In this document: positions 1-12,600 of the stretch, piece after piece
Layout of the letters: the number at the start of each line of letters is the position of its first letter
Position numbering within the stretch: the stretch's first letter is position 1
Source of the DNA: Anseranas semipalmata
Taxonomy: Eukaryota; Chordata; Aves; Anseriformes; Anseranatidae
Direction: 5' to 3'
NCBI GenBank assembly: GCA_013399115.1
Contig: VXAA01001113.1
Location: 1-64,000 of the forward strand
DNA: 64,000 nucleotides
Program-made: the position numbers and the translations under genes
The notes under the pieces: model-generated
What the model was told of the DNA's origin: nothing
Database searches by the model: none
The model's input: the letters and a program-made list of their open reading frames with translations, nothing else

Positions 1-899
1 TATTAAATCAGACTGAAATATGACATTATTTTTCCTGTGTCCCACTGGTAGTCTTGATGGTCACTCAAGTCAAAACAGCAACTCCTCTACTATTCCCCGA
101 CCAGCCTGGTCAGACCAGACAGTAAACCAGTCCAGACAGTAAATTAGAGGTTATAAAAATTTTACCACAGTTTAGGCAGCACTCTGTTATGGAGAGCCCA
201 ACAGCTCAGTAACAGCTGTCATGGACTCTTGAGAAAATCTGTTTGCTGACGGGATGGTTGGGGGAAATTCAAGGTATTTCTCTGCATTGTTAAAAACGCA
301 GAGCATCTTAGTGTCCCTCTGAAACTACACAGATGTCAAGTAATAATAAAAAAGTAATAAAACTGTGGGTTCAGGGGAAAGTAGTGACCAATAACAAAAC
401 CTTTCATAGATGTTGGCTCTTTCCACATTCCCTATTTAGCAAAATCAATTTCTCACGTTAAAGAAAATAACTACTCCTTACCTGCAGGAGAAGGTGAAAT
501 TTAACACTGTGATTGTACTAGTTGATGTAAGTATTCCTCCAGATGGTGACGGGAAGAACAAAAAGGCGTCAAAAAAAAAAAAACAACATGAAGAAATAAC
601 CTTTTAAAGGAGATGTTGTCCTACCTGCATTTTCTGCAACTCTGTTCTTTAAAAGATCAAAAACTGAGGTCACCAAAAGCTGCCACCTTCCAGCCACACA
701 TCCTGCTGTTTCCCATCAGCTACCCCTTTCTACTTTCTTTTTTTTGTTTCCTATTTCATAAGTGACTCCAAGGTCAAGCCTTCCTCCACACAGACAGCAC
801 TGCCCAGGCACATTCTGCTCCCACAGACAGCAAGGCATTTGCTTTTCCTTTTAAAATATTACTGGGAAAGGAATGGAATTAATGAGCCAACTTGTTTCT
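1..899. other. Non-coding, presumed TSNARE1 intron
   Basis: No gene or mobile element recognised. There is an A13 run at 571..583 and a short T-rich stretch near 736. The largest open frames are short and unlike any family I know. Confidence 0.6.
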
Positions 900-955
900 G
901 TATTACAGTTTTGGCTTCTTCTCTGCCTCAGTTCCCCATTCTGTTATATGCTGAA
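900..955 (+). repeat. Possible MIR-type SINE scrap
   Basis: The words TTCTCTGCCTCAGTTCCCC and ATTCTGTTATATG parallel the conserved MIR centre (cctctctgtgcctcagtttccccatctgtaaaatg). Only about 50 bases match, so this is a weak call. Confidence 0.3.
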
Positions 956-1109
956 CCAAATTCTGCTTCTGATCTCTTATTTTGTGCACCTTGTCTACTA
1001 GGACCAGAGGTTCTTGGGAGCATCACCCAGTACAGTAATATGATGCTCTCATTTGGGCTCTCGCTGCAATACAAACACTAGCAAACAATATCAAAATCTC
1101 ATTTCAGGA

Positions 1110-1215
1110 GCAAGATGTAATTGGGTCTGAACTTACCTCCGGTCTTACACTGACGTAATTCCATTAGCTTTAATGGAATTACTCTCGATTTGCACTGGTG
1201 TCTTGAATTGAGCTT
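1110..1215. repeat. Ancient palindromic amniote repeat remnant
   Basis: This holds a perfect 12-bp inverted repeat, GTAATTCCATTA (1155..1166) and TAATGGAATTAC (1171..1182), around a 4-base loop. It is flanked by CTTACACTG on the left and TTTGCACTGGTGT on the right. I recall the same layout (ttacactggtgtaaat...ggagttactcc...tttacaccagtgt) as a common old repeat in turtle and bird non-coding DNA. The left outer arm is shortened. Family name unknown to me. Confidence 0.5.
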
Positions 1216-2319
1216 TTGCTTTTCAGGATTTATACATTTTGTTTTCCTACCATTAAAAAAAGAAGCCAGCCAAAGTCATTTCCAAGTCATTTTTTTCTCC
1301 AATAAATTCAAGCATTATTTTGGTTTATCTCTGTGACCTCCGCTTGCTCTTGTACATCAGCCATCTAATTATTCACGGTTCCTGCAGGACGCTGCATTCC
1401 ATTATCTTCTATTTATAATCCAAGATGCCTGAGAACAAAAGGGGACCGGGTGCTCCAGTATATGGCTTTCTGGCCTTGTTACTATTTTACTTAGTTGTTT
1501 CCAGGTGCTCTCTGCATACAGCCTCTCCTTTAACCTCCGGAAAGTTGTTTTTTTTTTTTTTTTTTTATTGTAGCTTCCCACAACCCATCTCGTGGGAGAG
1601 ACCCTATTAAAAGGAAAATTCAAAAAGGCACTGCAGAAAATCTGTGGTTTAGCAGAAACATAAATAGCCATTTTCCATCCAGTTTAGTTCAGTCCAGGTG
1701 GGAAACCATACCTGGAGATGGGTGATCAGCGAGAGGTGGGAGATGGACTTCCAGTTCATATCACTATTATAAAACATTTCCCCCACACACACTCCGCAAA
1801 TAATAAAATAATACTAAATTATTTACTTCCTGGCAATATAGTGGTGGATTAATTCTGTAAATTAAAAAGGAAAAAAAAAAACAACGATGGAGCATGCCTA
1901 GATACAGTCACCAAATGTGAATAACCAAATCAAATACAGGCAACTACAGGCAACTATATGTCACAAAAGTGCCTGTTTCTCTCCATTGACTAAAGAGAGC
2001 TTATGTGTGACCAGCTCAGTGAAAACACCTCTGCTGAAATGTGTGAATCCCTCCCGGCAGGAGGGGAGACCTGCTCACCTCCAGCATCTGCCCATCTTTG
2101 CAGAGTTGGAGCTTTTCCTTCTGTTCTGCAAACGTCTCCTCTGAAAAAGCAGTTCAAAAGACTTTTAGATACCTGCTCAACCTCTCTTTCATTTCATAAG
2201 TGGAGTCAAATGTAGCATACCAAACCCTCGGTGGCTAGTTTCCCTGGATAAGCACACTCAGGACTATTTTTAATTGCATTTTTTTCCTCCTTTTAATTCC
2301 TCTGTTGTCGACTTCTTAT
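1216..2319. other. Non-coding, presumed intron
   Basis: No gene recognised. The only notable item is a T19 run at 1548..1566. Several short overlapping open frames appear chance. Confidence 0.6.
1548..1566. repeat. Poly-T tract (T19)
   Basis: Uninterrupted run of 19 T. No 3' end of a retroposon is recognised beside it. Confidence 0.9.
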
Positions 2320-2640
2320 CATCTCTTCTTAGTGCTCCTCTTCCCACTAGATTTAAGAGCTCTTTAGATGCCACTGCTTTCCCCCCTTGAAGGTGCTTGT
2401 ACTCTGTAATCAAGTCACCTCTCAGTCTCTTTTCTGATAACCTAAACTGACTGTGCTACAAGGCTTGCTGAGGAACATGTTTTCCCTAGATCTCAATTAT
2501 TTCTTATATTTCCTTCAAATCCTTTTTTTGAGTTTTGCAACAATCTTTTAAAATCCCAAACACTGAAAATATTACACTGTGTTCCAGTGTCAAATTCCTT
2601 AGTTACAGAGAGAGAGAAAAAAAAATCACCTTCCTGCTCC
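2320..2640 (-). mobile_element. Ancient CR1-L-like LINE fragment
   Basis: Antisense words such as GTAATCAAGTCACCTCTCAG, TCTTTTCTGATAACCTAAACTGA and ACACTGTGTTCCAGTG match the 3' part of old CR1 LINEs shared by birds, turtles and crocodiles. Typical forms are taatcaagtcacccctcaaccttct, gctaaacagattga and acacagtattccag. It is heavily diverged, with no open frame and a ragged 5' edge. The same family recurs, better preserved, at 33160..33720. Confidence 0.6.
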
Positions 2641-3275
2641 AAACCCACTATTTAACTGTTCATACAGCTGTGAATGCCATCCCTGGGAATCCATGCCAAG
2701 TTCCTTGACCCACTTCAGGTCACCACTTTGCAACACGCATCCTAGCTTTATGAGCACAGTTCATATTGCTTGCTCTTAGCTATAATTTTGTGTTTGGTTA
2801 CACAGAGACATGGTGCTAGAAAGAGCTTAGCCTAACACTAGTGCAGCTCCTCCAGCCTCCTCAGTAGTTTGCACCAGCTCTGAATTTTAGCAGCAATATT
2901 TTTACTGGTACTTAGTGCTGACTGGTGAAATGACTTATTAGGATCAGGTCTGGTAGCAAACATAAAGAAAACCCATTAGAAATGCTCCATTTTGATTCTT
3001 GTTAACTTTGCAGAGAGCTGTCACAGTCCTTACCCTGTCGTGCAAACTCAGTAGACCATGGAGGAAAACTCCTGGGTGTATGTGCCTGTGTGTGTATTGG
3101 GAGAGAAGGGACAGAAAGACTTGGGAAATACAGATGATGTTTTTAGGTGACAAGGGAGCATTTAGTTCTTCATCAGAGTGAGAGCTGGGCATTCATCATT
3201 CTCCCTTGAATCTCCTCGTCAATTGAAAGAAAAGCAGGCTGTATGTGATCTTTGTACGTCCCTACCAACCAAACT
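2641..3275. other. Non-coding, presumed intron
   Basis: Nothing recognised between the old CR1 and the pentanucleotide tract. Confidence 0.6.
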
Positions 3276-3390
3276 ATTCTATTCTATTCTATTCTATTCT
3301 ATTCTATTCTATTCTATTCTATTCTATTCTTGTCTGGTCTGGTCTGGTCTGGTCTGGTCTGCTCTGTTCTTTTCTACTCTACGCTACTCT
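3276..3390. repeat. Compound pentanucleotide repeat (ATTCT)11-(GGTCT)5
   Basis: Eleven perfect ATTCT units (3276..3330) are followed in the same 5-base register by TGTCT, five GGTCT units (3336..3360), and then GCTCT, GTTCT, TTTCT, ACTCT, ACGCT, ACTCT. All 23 units share the frame, so variants arose by substitution and local expansion within one array. The FYSIL-type open frames across it are artefacts of the repeat. Confidence 0.95.
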
Positions 3391-3977
3391 ATACATCAGA
3401 GATCTCATATATGCCAACCAGATCCCAAGATGGACAACCAATGTGTGGCAGCAATGACTCCCATGTGGTCCAGATGTAATCACAGTGCTCTGTATCACTG
3501 AAGTTCACCTGGACTTCCCAGCTGCACTTAAGGAGGTAAAGATGTGACATTAGGAGAGGATGAGAAATGCAGAGGAAGCTCTTACAAACGACTTTTTCTG
3601 GCAGGCTCCAGAACATGAGAAGTTACGTACCTGCCAGTTCTGCAGGAAAGAGTCAATGCAAGCCATTTCTAGCTCCTCTCTAAAAAAGAAAACACTTAAT
3701 TCACTTGGCTTCCCGAAAAGCTTTTCTAAATTTCAGCCCTGAACAATATAATTACTTCACTTACAAACAAGTACCAGAAAACTCTGTTAAGAGAGAACTG
3801 TCCCTGACAGCCAGACGAAGACACCAGGACAATACGTTTGTTGCACAAGTCATACCGGACTGATGATGCTTGGTCACACAGAGCTTGTACTGCGAGGGCC
3901 AGATGCCCTCACTGCCCCTGAATGGCTCTTCCTGGGTGTGCGAGTGGCTGAACGTCTTCCACGAGTGCTCAGCTTCA
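3391..3977. other. Non-coding, presumed intron
   Basis: No gene recognised. A 9-nt candidate microexon on the gene strand at 3631..3639 is listed as a low-weight finding. Confidence 0.5.
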
Positions 3978-4203
3978 CAGAAATCACCTTCTGCACTATG
4001 AGGGTGGTGAGGCACTGGAACAGGTTGCCCAGAAAAGCTGAGGATATCCCATCCCTGGAAGCGTTCAAGGCCAGGCTGGATGGGGTTTGGGCATCCTGGT
4101 CTAGTCAGAGGTGTCCCTGCCCATTGCAGGGGGTTGGAATTAGATGATCTTTAAGATTAGATGATCTTTCCAACCCAAACCATTCTATGATTCTATGATT
4201 CTG
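3978..4203 (+). mobile_element. CR1 LINE 3' end, 5'-truncated
   Basis: Sense-strand CR1 tail: GGCACTGGAACAGGTTGCCC, then CCATCCCTGG, TTCAAGGCCAGGCTGGATG and GTCCCTGCCCATTGCAGGGG, ending TTCCAACCCAAACC and the octamer tail ATTCTATGATTCTATG. The translated piece with HWNRLP is the usual C-terminus of CR1 ORF2. Only about 225 bp remain, as usual for CR1. A 12-bp word, TAGATGATCTTT, is duplicated near 4141..4167 where the usual sequence has one copy. Confidence 0.93.
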
Positions 4204-6452
4204 CCGCCAACAGTGTCAGGGACTTGACATCTCGGTAGCAGGTCTTCACCTGAAGCAGGCAGAGAGGAACATACAGCACTCTGTCCCCTCCACACACGAG
4301 CATCTTTCCTGGTCCTGATGAGTGGAAGTGTCTGCTACTGGCAGCAATGGGACAAGAGAAAACAACACATCTGGTTGTGTGCAACACACTGTTAAAAAGC
4401 GCTATCGTCGTGTAGCACCAGCCCAATCCACAGATACGTCTTAATTAAAGGGATTTAATGATCTTAATTAATGTCATTCAAAACTTTAGGTATTAAAATC
4501 TGTTTGCAGAACAACAAGGGGTGAAAATTATTTATTTATTCTGTGTTTCTTGCTGAATATTTCTAAGCTTGGCTTTCTGTTAGTTGAGAACACTGATCCT
4601 TGCCAACTTTGCTACTCATCTTCACCAAACCCTGTTGGAATTGGAGTGACCTGCCAACAAACCCTTCAATGTACATGTTTCCCAGGATATTGCAGGGGCA
4701 GGGAGGGGTTTTCCTCATTCTGTCTGCTGAAAAGACATAGTTTTAAGAGATGTTATGCTGCTGATGCAATTCTGTTTCTTTAGAAAGAACATGCACAAAG
4801 ACCTATTCCCCCAGTGCAATAAAATGGGAAAAACAAAACAAAACAAAACAACCAGCCATCAGTTTCTTTTCAAGCTGCTTCTCTGGCAAACTCTGTGGCC
4901 CAAAGCCTCCTGTCCATCTGAGTGCTTCCACGGCCACCCCTCCAGTTGCCTTTTTTGCATTCTGCAGGGTGGGAGCTTTTATCATCTGCATAATGGAGCT
5001 TAACCGTTCCTTCTGGTTAGTCTGAAGAAAAGGCAGCCTGCATATCCATCACCTTTGGGAAAGGGAGGTTATCTCTGAACAGTTGCACGTATGGGAGCCA
5101 GCCAGCAGATGGAAAATAAAGAGTATTACCTCCGGAATCTTTGCTGGCTCTTTGTTGCGGCAATTACCGATTGCAAAAATAAAGGTGCTGCTAACGCTGA
5201 GGTAAAGTGTGATTCCACTTCTCATTGACTTCACATTTGTGCGTTGTCTTTTTTTTAAATGTTCTCCCTTATGCAAGACCTTGAGTATTTATTTTGACAG
5301 CTTACATTATTCAGCAAGCAATTAAACTTTCAAATGTATTGTGTTCTCATGGCTTAAAATAGCTTTGGCAACATCAGTTGGGTTTCTCAATCCCCCACAG
5401 AATGAAGATAAAGAACATCTCTGCTGGAATTTTTTGCAGGTTGCTTTTTTAAGCAAATACAGTATTTTAGACAGTCTCCATGTTTTGACGTCTTTACACA
5501 AGCCCAGCAAATACTACTTGCGGAATTTCCCAAGAAGTTAAAACAGCAGCAGGTAAATGCAATATGATTTACCATAATGGAAGGAAGCATGAGATGCCTG
5601 ACGAACAAACTATACTGACCGACTCCACAAGTTCATGTTGTTCATGGCCCTACCTGTTCCTTGCACGCTCCAGCGGAAGGTCAGTGGTGGTGGGAGAGAA
5701 AAAAGTATCTCTAGGACTCAGTCTCTCCACTTAAAAGACAGAATTAAAGTAATTGTGTTTGTGTAAGAAGCAACGTGTTGAACTACAACAACTGCAAATT
5801 CATTTTCCTCTGCTGGCTTTGACTCCAGCATGGGACAAAGAAGACACAGGGCAGTGATGTCTTCAGCTGCCATGGCTGGTTTGAAGTGAATGTAGAACAG
5901 AGTCCTGGACCTCTTCCGAACCATCCCCAATGAACCCTTCAAACTTTTTGTCTAAAGAAGTTCTCCCAAGAACACAAGGCAGCATCAGCTACCAAACACA
6001 AACCTTGCAGTTCCTCTCCATTTTCAAACGCAACTCTAACACTGTTTCCCTTGTTCCACCATTTCCCTAAACCTCCTTGTTTTGCTAGCTGCAAAACGAG
6101 CCCTCTTGTCATCTCCTCTTCCTTTTCTGCTGGCAATCACCACCCACGTAAATGCCACCTCTGCTTGCTGCTGAGGCTGGATGCACAGATGCACATTAGT
6201 GCTAATGTTACTGACCTGCTAATCCGCAGAGAGCACCTTTAGCCAGCAATTTGCTGTTCAATTCGAGGATGATGTTAAGGTTACTAATTTGCTTCTCCCA
6301 TCAGATGGTGCTTAAGGAGAGCTAGGATACCTTTTGGATATTCTTGCTAGCTTTTACAAGAGATGGAAAGCTTCAGGACAAGTCCCTTACCAGGAGTTTT
6401 GGGTTTGTTTTCAGCTCCACAGTGTTGGCAGAGGAAAGGGAAAGGTGGAAAT
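4204..6452. other. Non-coding, presumed intron
   Basis: No gene recognised. It contains a short (AAAAC)n tract near 4828. The open frame on the minus strand around 5049..5276 has no recognisable domain. Confidence 0.6.
4828..4850. repeat. (AAAAC)n short tandem repeat
   Basis: About four to five units of AAAAC/CAAAA. Confidence 0.85.
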
Positions 6453-6629
6453 GGAAGAGGGGGAAGGAAAAAGGGGGAAGAGAAAGAGAGGAGAGAGGAA
6501 GGGAGGGGAAGGGAGGGGAAGAAAAGAGAAAAGAGAAAAGAGAAAAGAGAAAAGAGAAAAGAGAAAAGAGAAAAGAGAAAAGAGAAAAGAGAAAAGAGAA
6601 AAGAGAAAAGAGAAAAGAGAAAAGAGAGA
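6453..6629. repeat. 177-nt pure purine tract with (GAAAAGA)15
   Basis: Every plus-strand base from 6453 to 6629 is A or G. The distal part, 6521..6625, is fifteen perfect GAAAAGA heptamers. Because seven is not a multiple of three, all three frames stay open and give Lys/Glu/Arg repeats of seven residues, which explains the charged open frames here. Long mirror-symmetric purine tracts can form triplex (H-) DNA. Confidence 0.95.
6501..6518 (+). other. G-quadruplex motif
   Basis: GGGAGGGGAAGGGAGGGG has four G-runs of at least three separated by loops of 1, 2 and 1 bases, a canonical and likely stable quadruplex pattern. It abuts the (GAAAAGA)15 tract at 6521. On the TSNARE1 template/sense orientation the G-rich strand is opposite to the transcript. 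Confidence 0.75.
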
Positions 6630-9600
6630 TGGAAAGTGCTTCACACAATGACGTCTACGGTTACTATTATTTCTTCTACAGGTTAATATCCTGGTGACGT
6701 TAGACTGAGGGACTCATACCTGGGAGTGCACCGTAACTGGTTATTATACTTGTCACCACTCCCTGTAAACATACCTTAGTTGTCTCTGCTCAATAAAGCA
6801 AGGATTAGCTGTTATTTTTTCCCTCTGCCACTTAACATGAGACAATCTCCTGTCCTCCCTCAGATAATCTATGTCCCCAGGTAACTCATCATCCTACTCC
6901 TCCTCTTGGCTTCAACCACCCGGTCCCAGAGAAGACAGGCATGCAATACTTCAGCTGACACATTCACATCTCTAAAATCCAAAACCTGCCTTGGATTTTC
7001 CATTCTGTAAGTTACAGTTTACATGAAGGATGTATTTACAGAGCATTTTGCAAGCAGAGGTTTCCCAAAGGGATCCTGCAATACACTCCTACCCAGGAAA
7101 CACATTACCCACAGCTTGCAGAAAAAAGAGATTTTCTCCTAGAATACCCTGGACAATCTCCCTCCTTTCCCAAGGTAACAAGCAGTAATTTGCTATCGTT
7201 GTTATGGTCTGAGAACATATGTAAGACAACATTTTTAGGTAGAGGTAATATCTTTTATCAAAAAAGATAGAGATAGAAGAAGCTTTAGGCCTACAAGACC
7301 AGTCTTGTATGTCTGAAGAAAGCTCGTCTATTTTTCCAGCTCTTACACTTGGTCTAATAAAAGATGCTAACTCTATCTACAAGCCTGCCAATGAAAGAAA
7401 CACGAGCTCTTTAATACCCAGTCTGAGCTAGACCAGGTCCCGCTGAACAGCACGATACTGAAGTATCTGTCTTTACAAGGCAAAACCTGAGTCTGGTCTG
7501 CTACCACCCTCCTCCTCCTCCTCATTGTATTCCCCCACACGCTCAGCACAAAGTGCTACTTTTCTGACTTGCTTTGCAAATCCAGCATGAGGCTGCTACG
7601 ATGCACAGCATTATAACTGCTCTTTTCCTTTCCTTTAACGCAACAAAATGAACACAAAGAGAAAAGCCACCTCTAATTTGAGGTTTCTCAAAGGAAGCCC
7701 CTTTGCAAAACTGGCAGGTTCCCCTCACTTTTCAGACGCATTGAAGTCCTGCCTTCTCCCCTGGTCAGCTTGTGAAGGAGGTGCCAAGATGAGGAGCACA
7801 GACATCAACGCATCTCAGCCATGCATGAAGGGGAGAGAGGAGCACGGCGTGCCAAGGACCTCGAATTTGGTCTCTGAAAGGCAGCAAAGGTCACAGAACC
7901 TCGGTCTTTCTGATGAGCCATGAAATTTATAGACTCTCGTCCAGGCTGCAACAGCTGGCACATCGCAGCCTTGAAGGAGGTTGAAGATGGTGAGGCGGTG
8001 GATGAGGGATGGGGGATGATGTCCAGTTGTCCAGGCAGGCATGGCTGGTTCCTTTAGCCTTGTCGATTTTTCTGTGTACTCACCACTCTGAACACTCCGT
8101 ACATCTTCAGAGGCCGGATGCTCACCACCACCCCCAAAATCAAACCAGCTTTACCCCACGAGGGGCTGCGTTCAGCCTACCGGTGTTGCTTCAGGTGCAG
8201 CTCAACATTCACATGGCAGGAGTTGGCTCTCACCAATCTGTGATTCCAATACGAGAAATTCTTTCATGGAAAAAGCCACACTAACTGGGTCAGAGGAACA
8301 ACCCAATTCTCTCCTTTTCAGAGAACAACGTCATGCTATTTTCCTTTTCTGAGCACACACCAGGGTTCTCAGTCTGGCACTGCATTAGCTCACAGTGCTT
8401 TCCGGCAGCCCCTGGCGAGGAGAAGCCTTCTCCTCCCGTATCCTTCAAAGACCAGATTATGAAGCTCAGTCGTCAGAAACCTGTTACCATCTCAGTGTGA
8501 TTGATCACCGCCCCGACTGTCCTCAGACGAGTAATGATCCGCAAGCATTAGTCTAATGTACGTGACAGAGACAGTCTAATTAACAAATTATATTTTTATA
8601 TGAAATTTAGGATTCAGTGTGTGCAGAGGATTATACAGAGTTGGAATACCACCCTGCCAGGCAGAGAAAGGCAAAGTGTTTTAACTCCCATTAGGTTAAT
8701 AACTTCGTAATAGTTTAGTTCAGTGTCAGGGCAATCAAAAGTCCCAGGGGAGGACACTGTAAGATCCTTTGGAGTAAATCAAGGAATATAATATTGTAAG
8801 GAACTGGAAGAAACATTGAAAAATAAAGGAAAATTGAGAAGATTCACAAAAGGAAAAAAGAAAAAAAAAAAGTCTCCAAACAAGGATACTGCAGATACCA
8901 CAGCATGCCTTGAATCAGACCTCCAACAGTCCATTCCTCCCCTATGTCCAGCGAGATGTTTCCAATTATAGGACTCAATGCTCCACAACCAAGTGTGTGA
9001 GCAGCCCAGGGAAACGCCATCCACCGCGACCCAGCGTACAGCGCTGGCAGGGCCACCTGTCACCCGAAGACACGCAGCATTTTTCTCCCAGCAGCCGAAG
9101 GGGATGGAAAAGCCAGTCTCTGCACCACGAGCAGCAGCTGGCGGTCACAGCAGAGAGGCCAAGGACAGCTGTGAGCGGGCAGTCCAGACCTCCCTTCCAG
9201 AGCCTGCCATTAAGATCAAGACACACGGACGTGCCCTGGTCACGCCACTGTGGCCGATACTCATGAACTGTGCTGTGCTGTCAGCGTCAGCCAAAAGCTT
9301 CGTTCCCCCGGTTTCCTGAACTTCCTGAACTTCAGGATATTTTGATGACAGCAATGGCAACTATTTAACAGCACACATTACATTATAGCCCAGCACGGCT
9401 ATTTTCCTCTTCTCTTTCTTCCATAACCAGCGTGGAGGGACTGTTTGGGAGAAGCAATGGAATCAGACACTGAAATAAAACAGGGATGAATGAGAAATGG
9501 TGAGACAGAAAAGCAGTCTGTTGCCCAAACCCCAGACTTCTCCATCAATCAACTCCATCTTATGTCCGCTTATAATTTCTGAAAGCAAAGCAAAACTCAC

Positions 9601-12600
9601 CAGGGGAAGGTGGGGAAAAAAACACAAAAGCACAAATCTGAATCCACAACAGAAGGGCAGGAATAAAACAGATTAAATCTGTATTACCATGAGTTCCACA
9701 TTTACAACCTTTCCAGGTATGTTTTATTATCCACCAAACAGAAGTTTGCACCCAAGGCTCTCTATGTGCATCACTAAAACTTTACAAAGTTCCTCTGGAA
9801 GCCACCATTGTCCTCATCTATGCACAAGGAAAAATGGCCAAACCATTTTAAACCCCCTCCTATCCACATCATCTAGGTAAATCTGTAGCAAAACATCATC
9901 GAACCAATGCAGCTCATGTATTTGTACCAGTATTTGATGTTTTCTCTTAGAATCCACCAAAGCATCATGAATCACATAGGATGTGGCCACTAGTGGTCAT
10001 TTGGTGAAGCTCTCAGCTTGATGCAAGGCCAGCTGCAGACACACACGGTTCTTCAGGGCTTTGCAACCATCCCTGTGCATCATGCACAAGAGCAGGTGGG
10101 GCTGACTACAAATAGATATCTGATATCCTGGTGCAACACGTTCATGAAGAAATCATCTAAACACAAACTGAGCACAGATAAGTCAAGTTTAAGGTAGGTT
10201 TTGCAACCTACACACTGAGGTTTACGTCTCATCTTTCCTTCTCTGCTAAACCAGAGTAAGGTCCTATCTAGATCCACCTGACGCAGAGAAAAGAGAAGAA
10301 CAGAGAGGATGAGGGGAATCCTTGTATGGAAAAGCTAAAGAGCTAAAAAGCTCTGTTTCCATTTGATATATTTATTTTTAGTGGAAATAATTTGAAATCT
10401 AACAGGGTGAGCATTGCTTCCACCCCAAATAAGAATCCATTTCCAGCCTTAATTAAACAACTCAAGTTCTCAACGCTTCTTCTCTAGTGCATAACCTGCT
10501 TTTTGTTCAGGAACACATACATGTGCCAAGCTAATTTAAACCCACTTGAAGAAGTAGATATTTATAATAAAAGAAGCCATACAAGACATTTTAGTTTCTT
10601 GCACCTTATATTGAATAGCCAGTACTGTTTGTTTCTTGCCCTCAGATGTAATGAATAACTAGGGAAAACAGGACTACACTCTAGTTGTGTCAAAAGCATT
10701 GCACCTTCAGAGAACTCTAATGCCTGGTTCTGACAAAACACATTCTCATTAGCAGGACATATTGGTCATACAGTGTCATTCATTCCCCATTTGAAAATCT
10801 GTTCCCAAATCTGGAAGGACTGGGAATAACACAGAGACATTTATTACACTGACCTTCACTCTCAGACTTCATCTGAGCTTATTTTAGCTGTGATAACAAT
10901 TTTCTAGACAATGGCAACTGCACAGATTTGTTCTAGTTGAGTGTTGGTTTAGTAATAACAGGTAGCTAGTCTCTGCTGATTGAACTGTTTATGACTAGGG
11001 TAAATCAAGATATGGAGGAGTGCAGACATGAGATGGTACCAGACATCCTAGTTTGTAAACACAACTCACGATGCTCCATCAGCGGTCATGACACCAGTGA
11101 AACCTTGTCAACCAGGTAAAACCAGCTTTAGAGAGAAAAAAAGAGAACAGAAAAACTAAATAACTGGGAACTAACAATATGAAATTAACAGTAATAACAA
11201 CTAGAACTGCATTATTAACGAACCTTTCTGTAGTAATGAGGTAACTTGGACAGTCAGAGTGTTAGAACGTTAGCTGGACTCACAAGAACTCCATGGCTCT
11301 GTATAGGTGCTCCCTTTTGCCCTAACAAGATTTGTGGGTGTAAAAAAACGCACAGTTGTGGTTACTGCAAGGTGAGGCTCACTGGGGGATGCTAAGGACA
11401 CATTTTCATGCAACTCAAAGGACTTGATCTATTCTGCTACATCCTTTGGTACCCAGAATACTGCTATACTGCTGACCTGAGAGACACAAGCCTGTTCTGA
11501 AAATAAAATACTGACTGTGACAGTGACTAAAACACCTCCCAGCAATCTTTCTCATTCTTATTACTACTACAATTGTTTCTAGCACAGCTGCTGTCCCAGT
11601 GAAGTAAACATTGTGGGAGTTTTACATACCATAGTTTGATATTCAAAGGACTGCTGACTAAAACCGCAATAAATACCAGGAGCTCGGACATCACTGCAAT
11701 GGAGGTGGGACACAGATAAATTTAGGTATGTGCCATAACCAAGTGCTCAGGCACTGGTGAATTATTTTAGGCTTGGAACTTCACTTGCAATATTTCACCT
11801 GGAAACACTGGCTTTAGCCAAGGACTCAAGTCAAAGCCCAAATTTAAACCTGGTTACATCACCAGGTTGAAGGCTAGATTCAATCCATTTTTACAGAATA
11901 TTTGTTGCTATGTCAGTATATAATTTAACTCCATTTAAGTCTGTGCATTTTTAAATATACATTTACACAACAAAACTCTCAGTAAGAGAGTTTTTCTTTT
12001 CTTTTTTTTTATCCGAGGAGCAGCAGAGACCCATGCTGGGGCAGGGACACCCCAAGGGACAGCATCCAGAGGTTTTTTGCTGTGCACATTTAAAACTAGT
12101 TATTTATCAAAGCAAACAAAATGAATAAAGTCCCCAAACAAACAAGTAAATAAATGACAGCAGGCCCCTTGCAGTGTGTTTAAATCAGGCATTCCCTAAT
12201 TACCGCATTAAGGAGTGCTGCACACCCACCATGCCCATCGCTGCTGGATGTGTGGCAGCACGCACCAAACTCCCTCCTGCAGCAGCTCTGCCCGTGCGAA
12301 GTCTTGCAGAATAGGGCAAAAGAGGCCTTTCTTAGCCAATTTACAATGCTACTGAAAACATGGTAATGCTTTCACGTCGGAAGGCAAAGAGCTCAGGACT
12401 GGAGACTGGGGATGAGCAGAGAGAGACTGATCACCTTTAACAAATGAGGTTTCAACATCACCTGGAGGCTTAAAGCCTGACTCAGTATTGGTGTCACATG
12501 CTTTGTTAGAGGCATGGGTGGTCAGGGCTTCTCCTTTTCTCTCCAAGAAAACTTAAGAGCAAGAAGGAAGGTGGGGACATGTTGAAAGAGGCATTTTGCA

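Noticed and set aside
3178..3501. Open frames with repeated FYSIL/LVWSG
   Set aside because: Translation of the pentanucleotide array, open in several frames at once.
6334..6697. Long Lys/Glu/Arg-repeat open frames in all three plus frames, and the Phe/Leu/Ser frames opposite
   Set aside because: They are produced by the (GAAAAGA)15 repeat, which lacks stops in every frame; no conserved domain.
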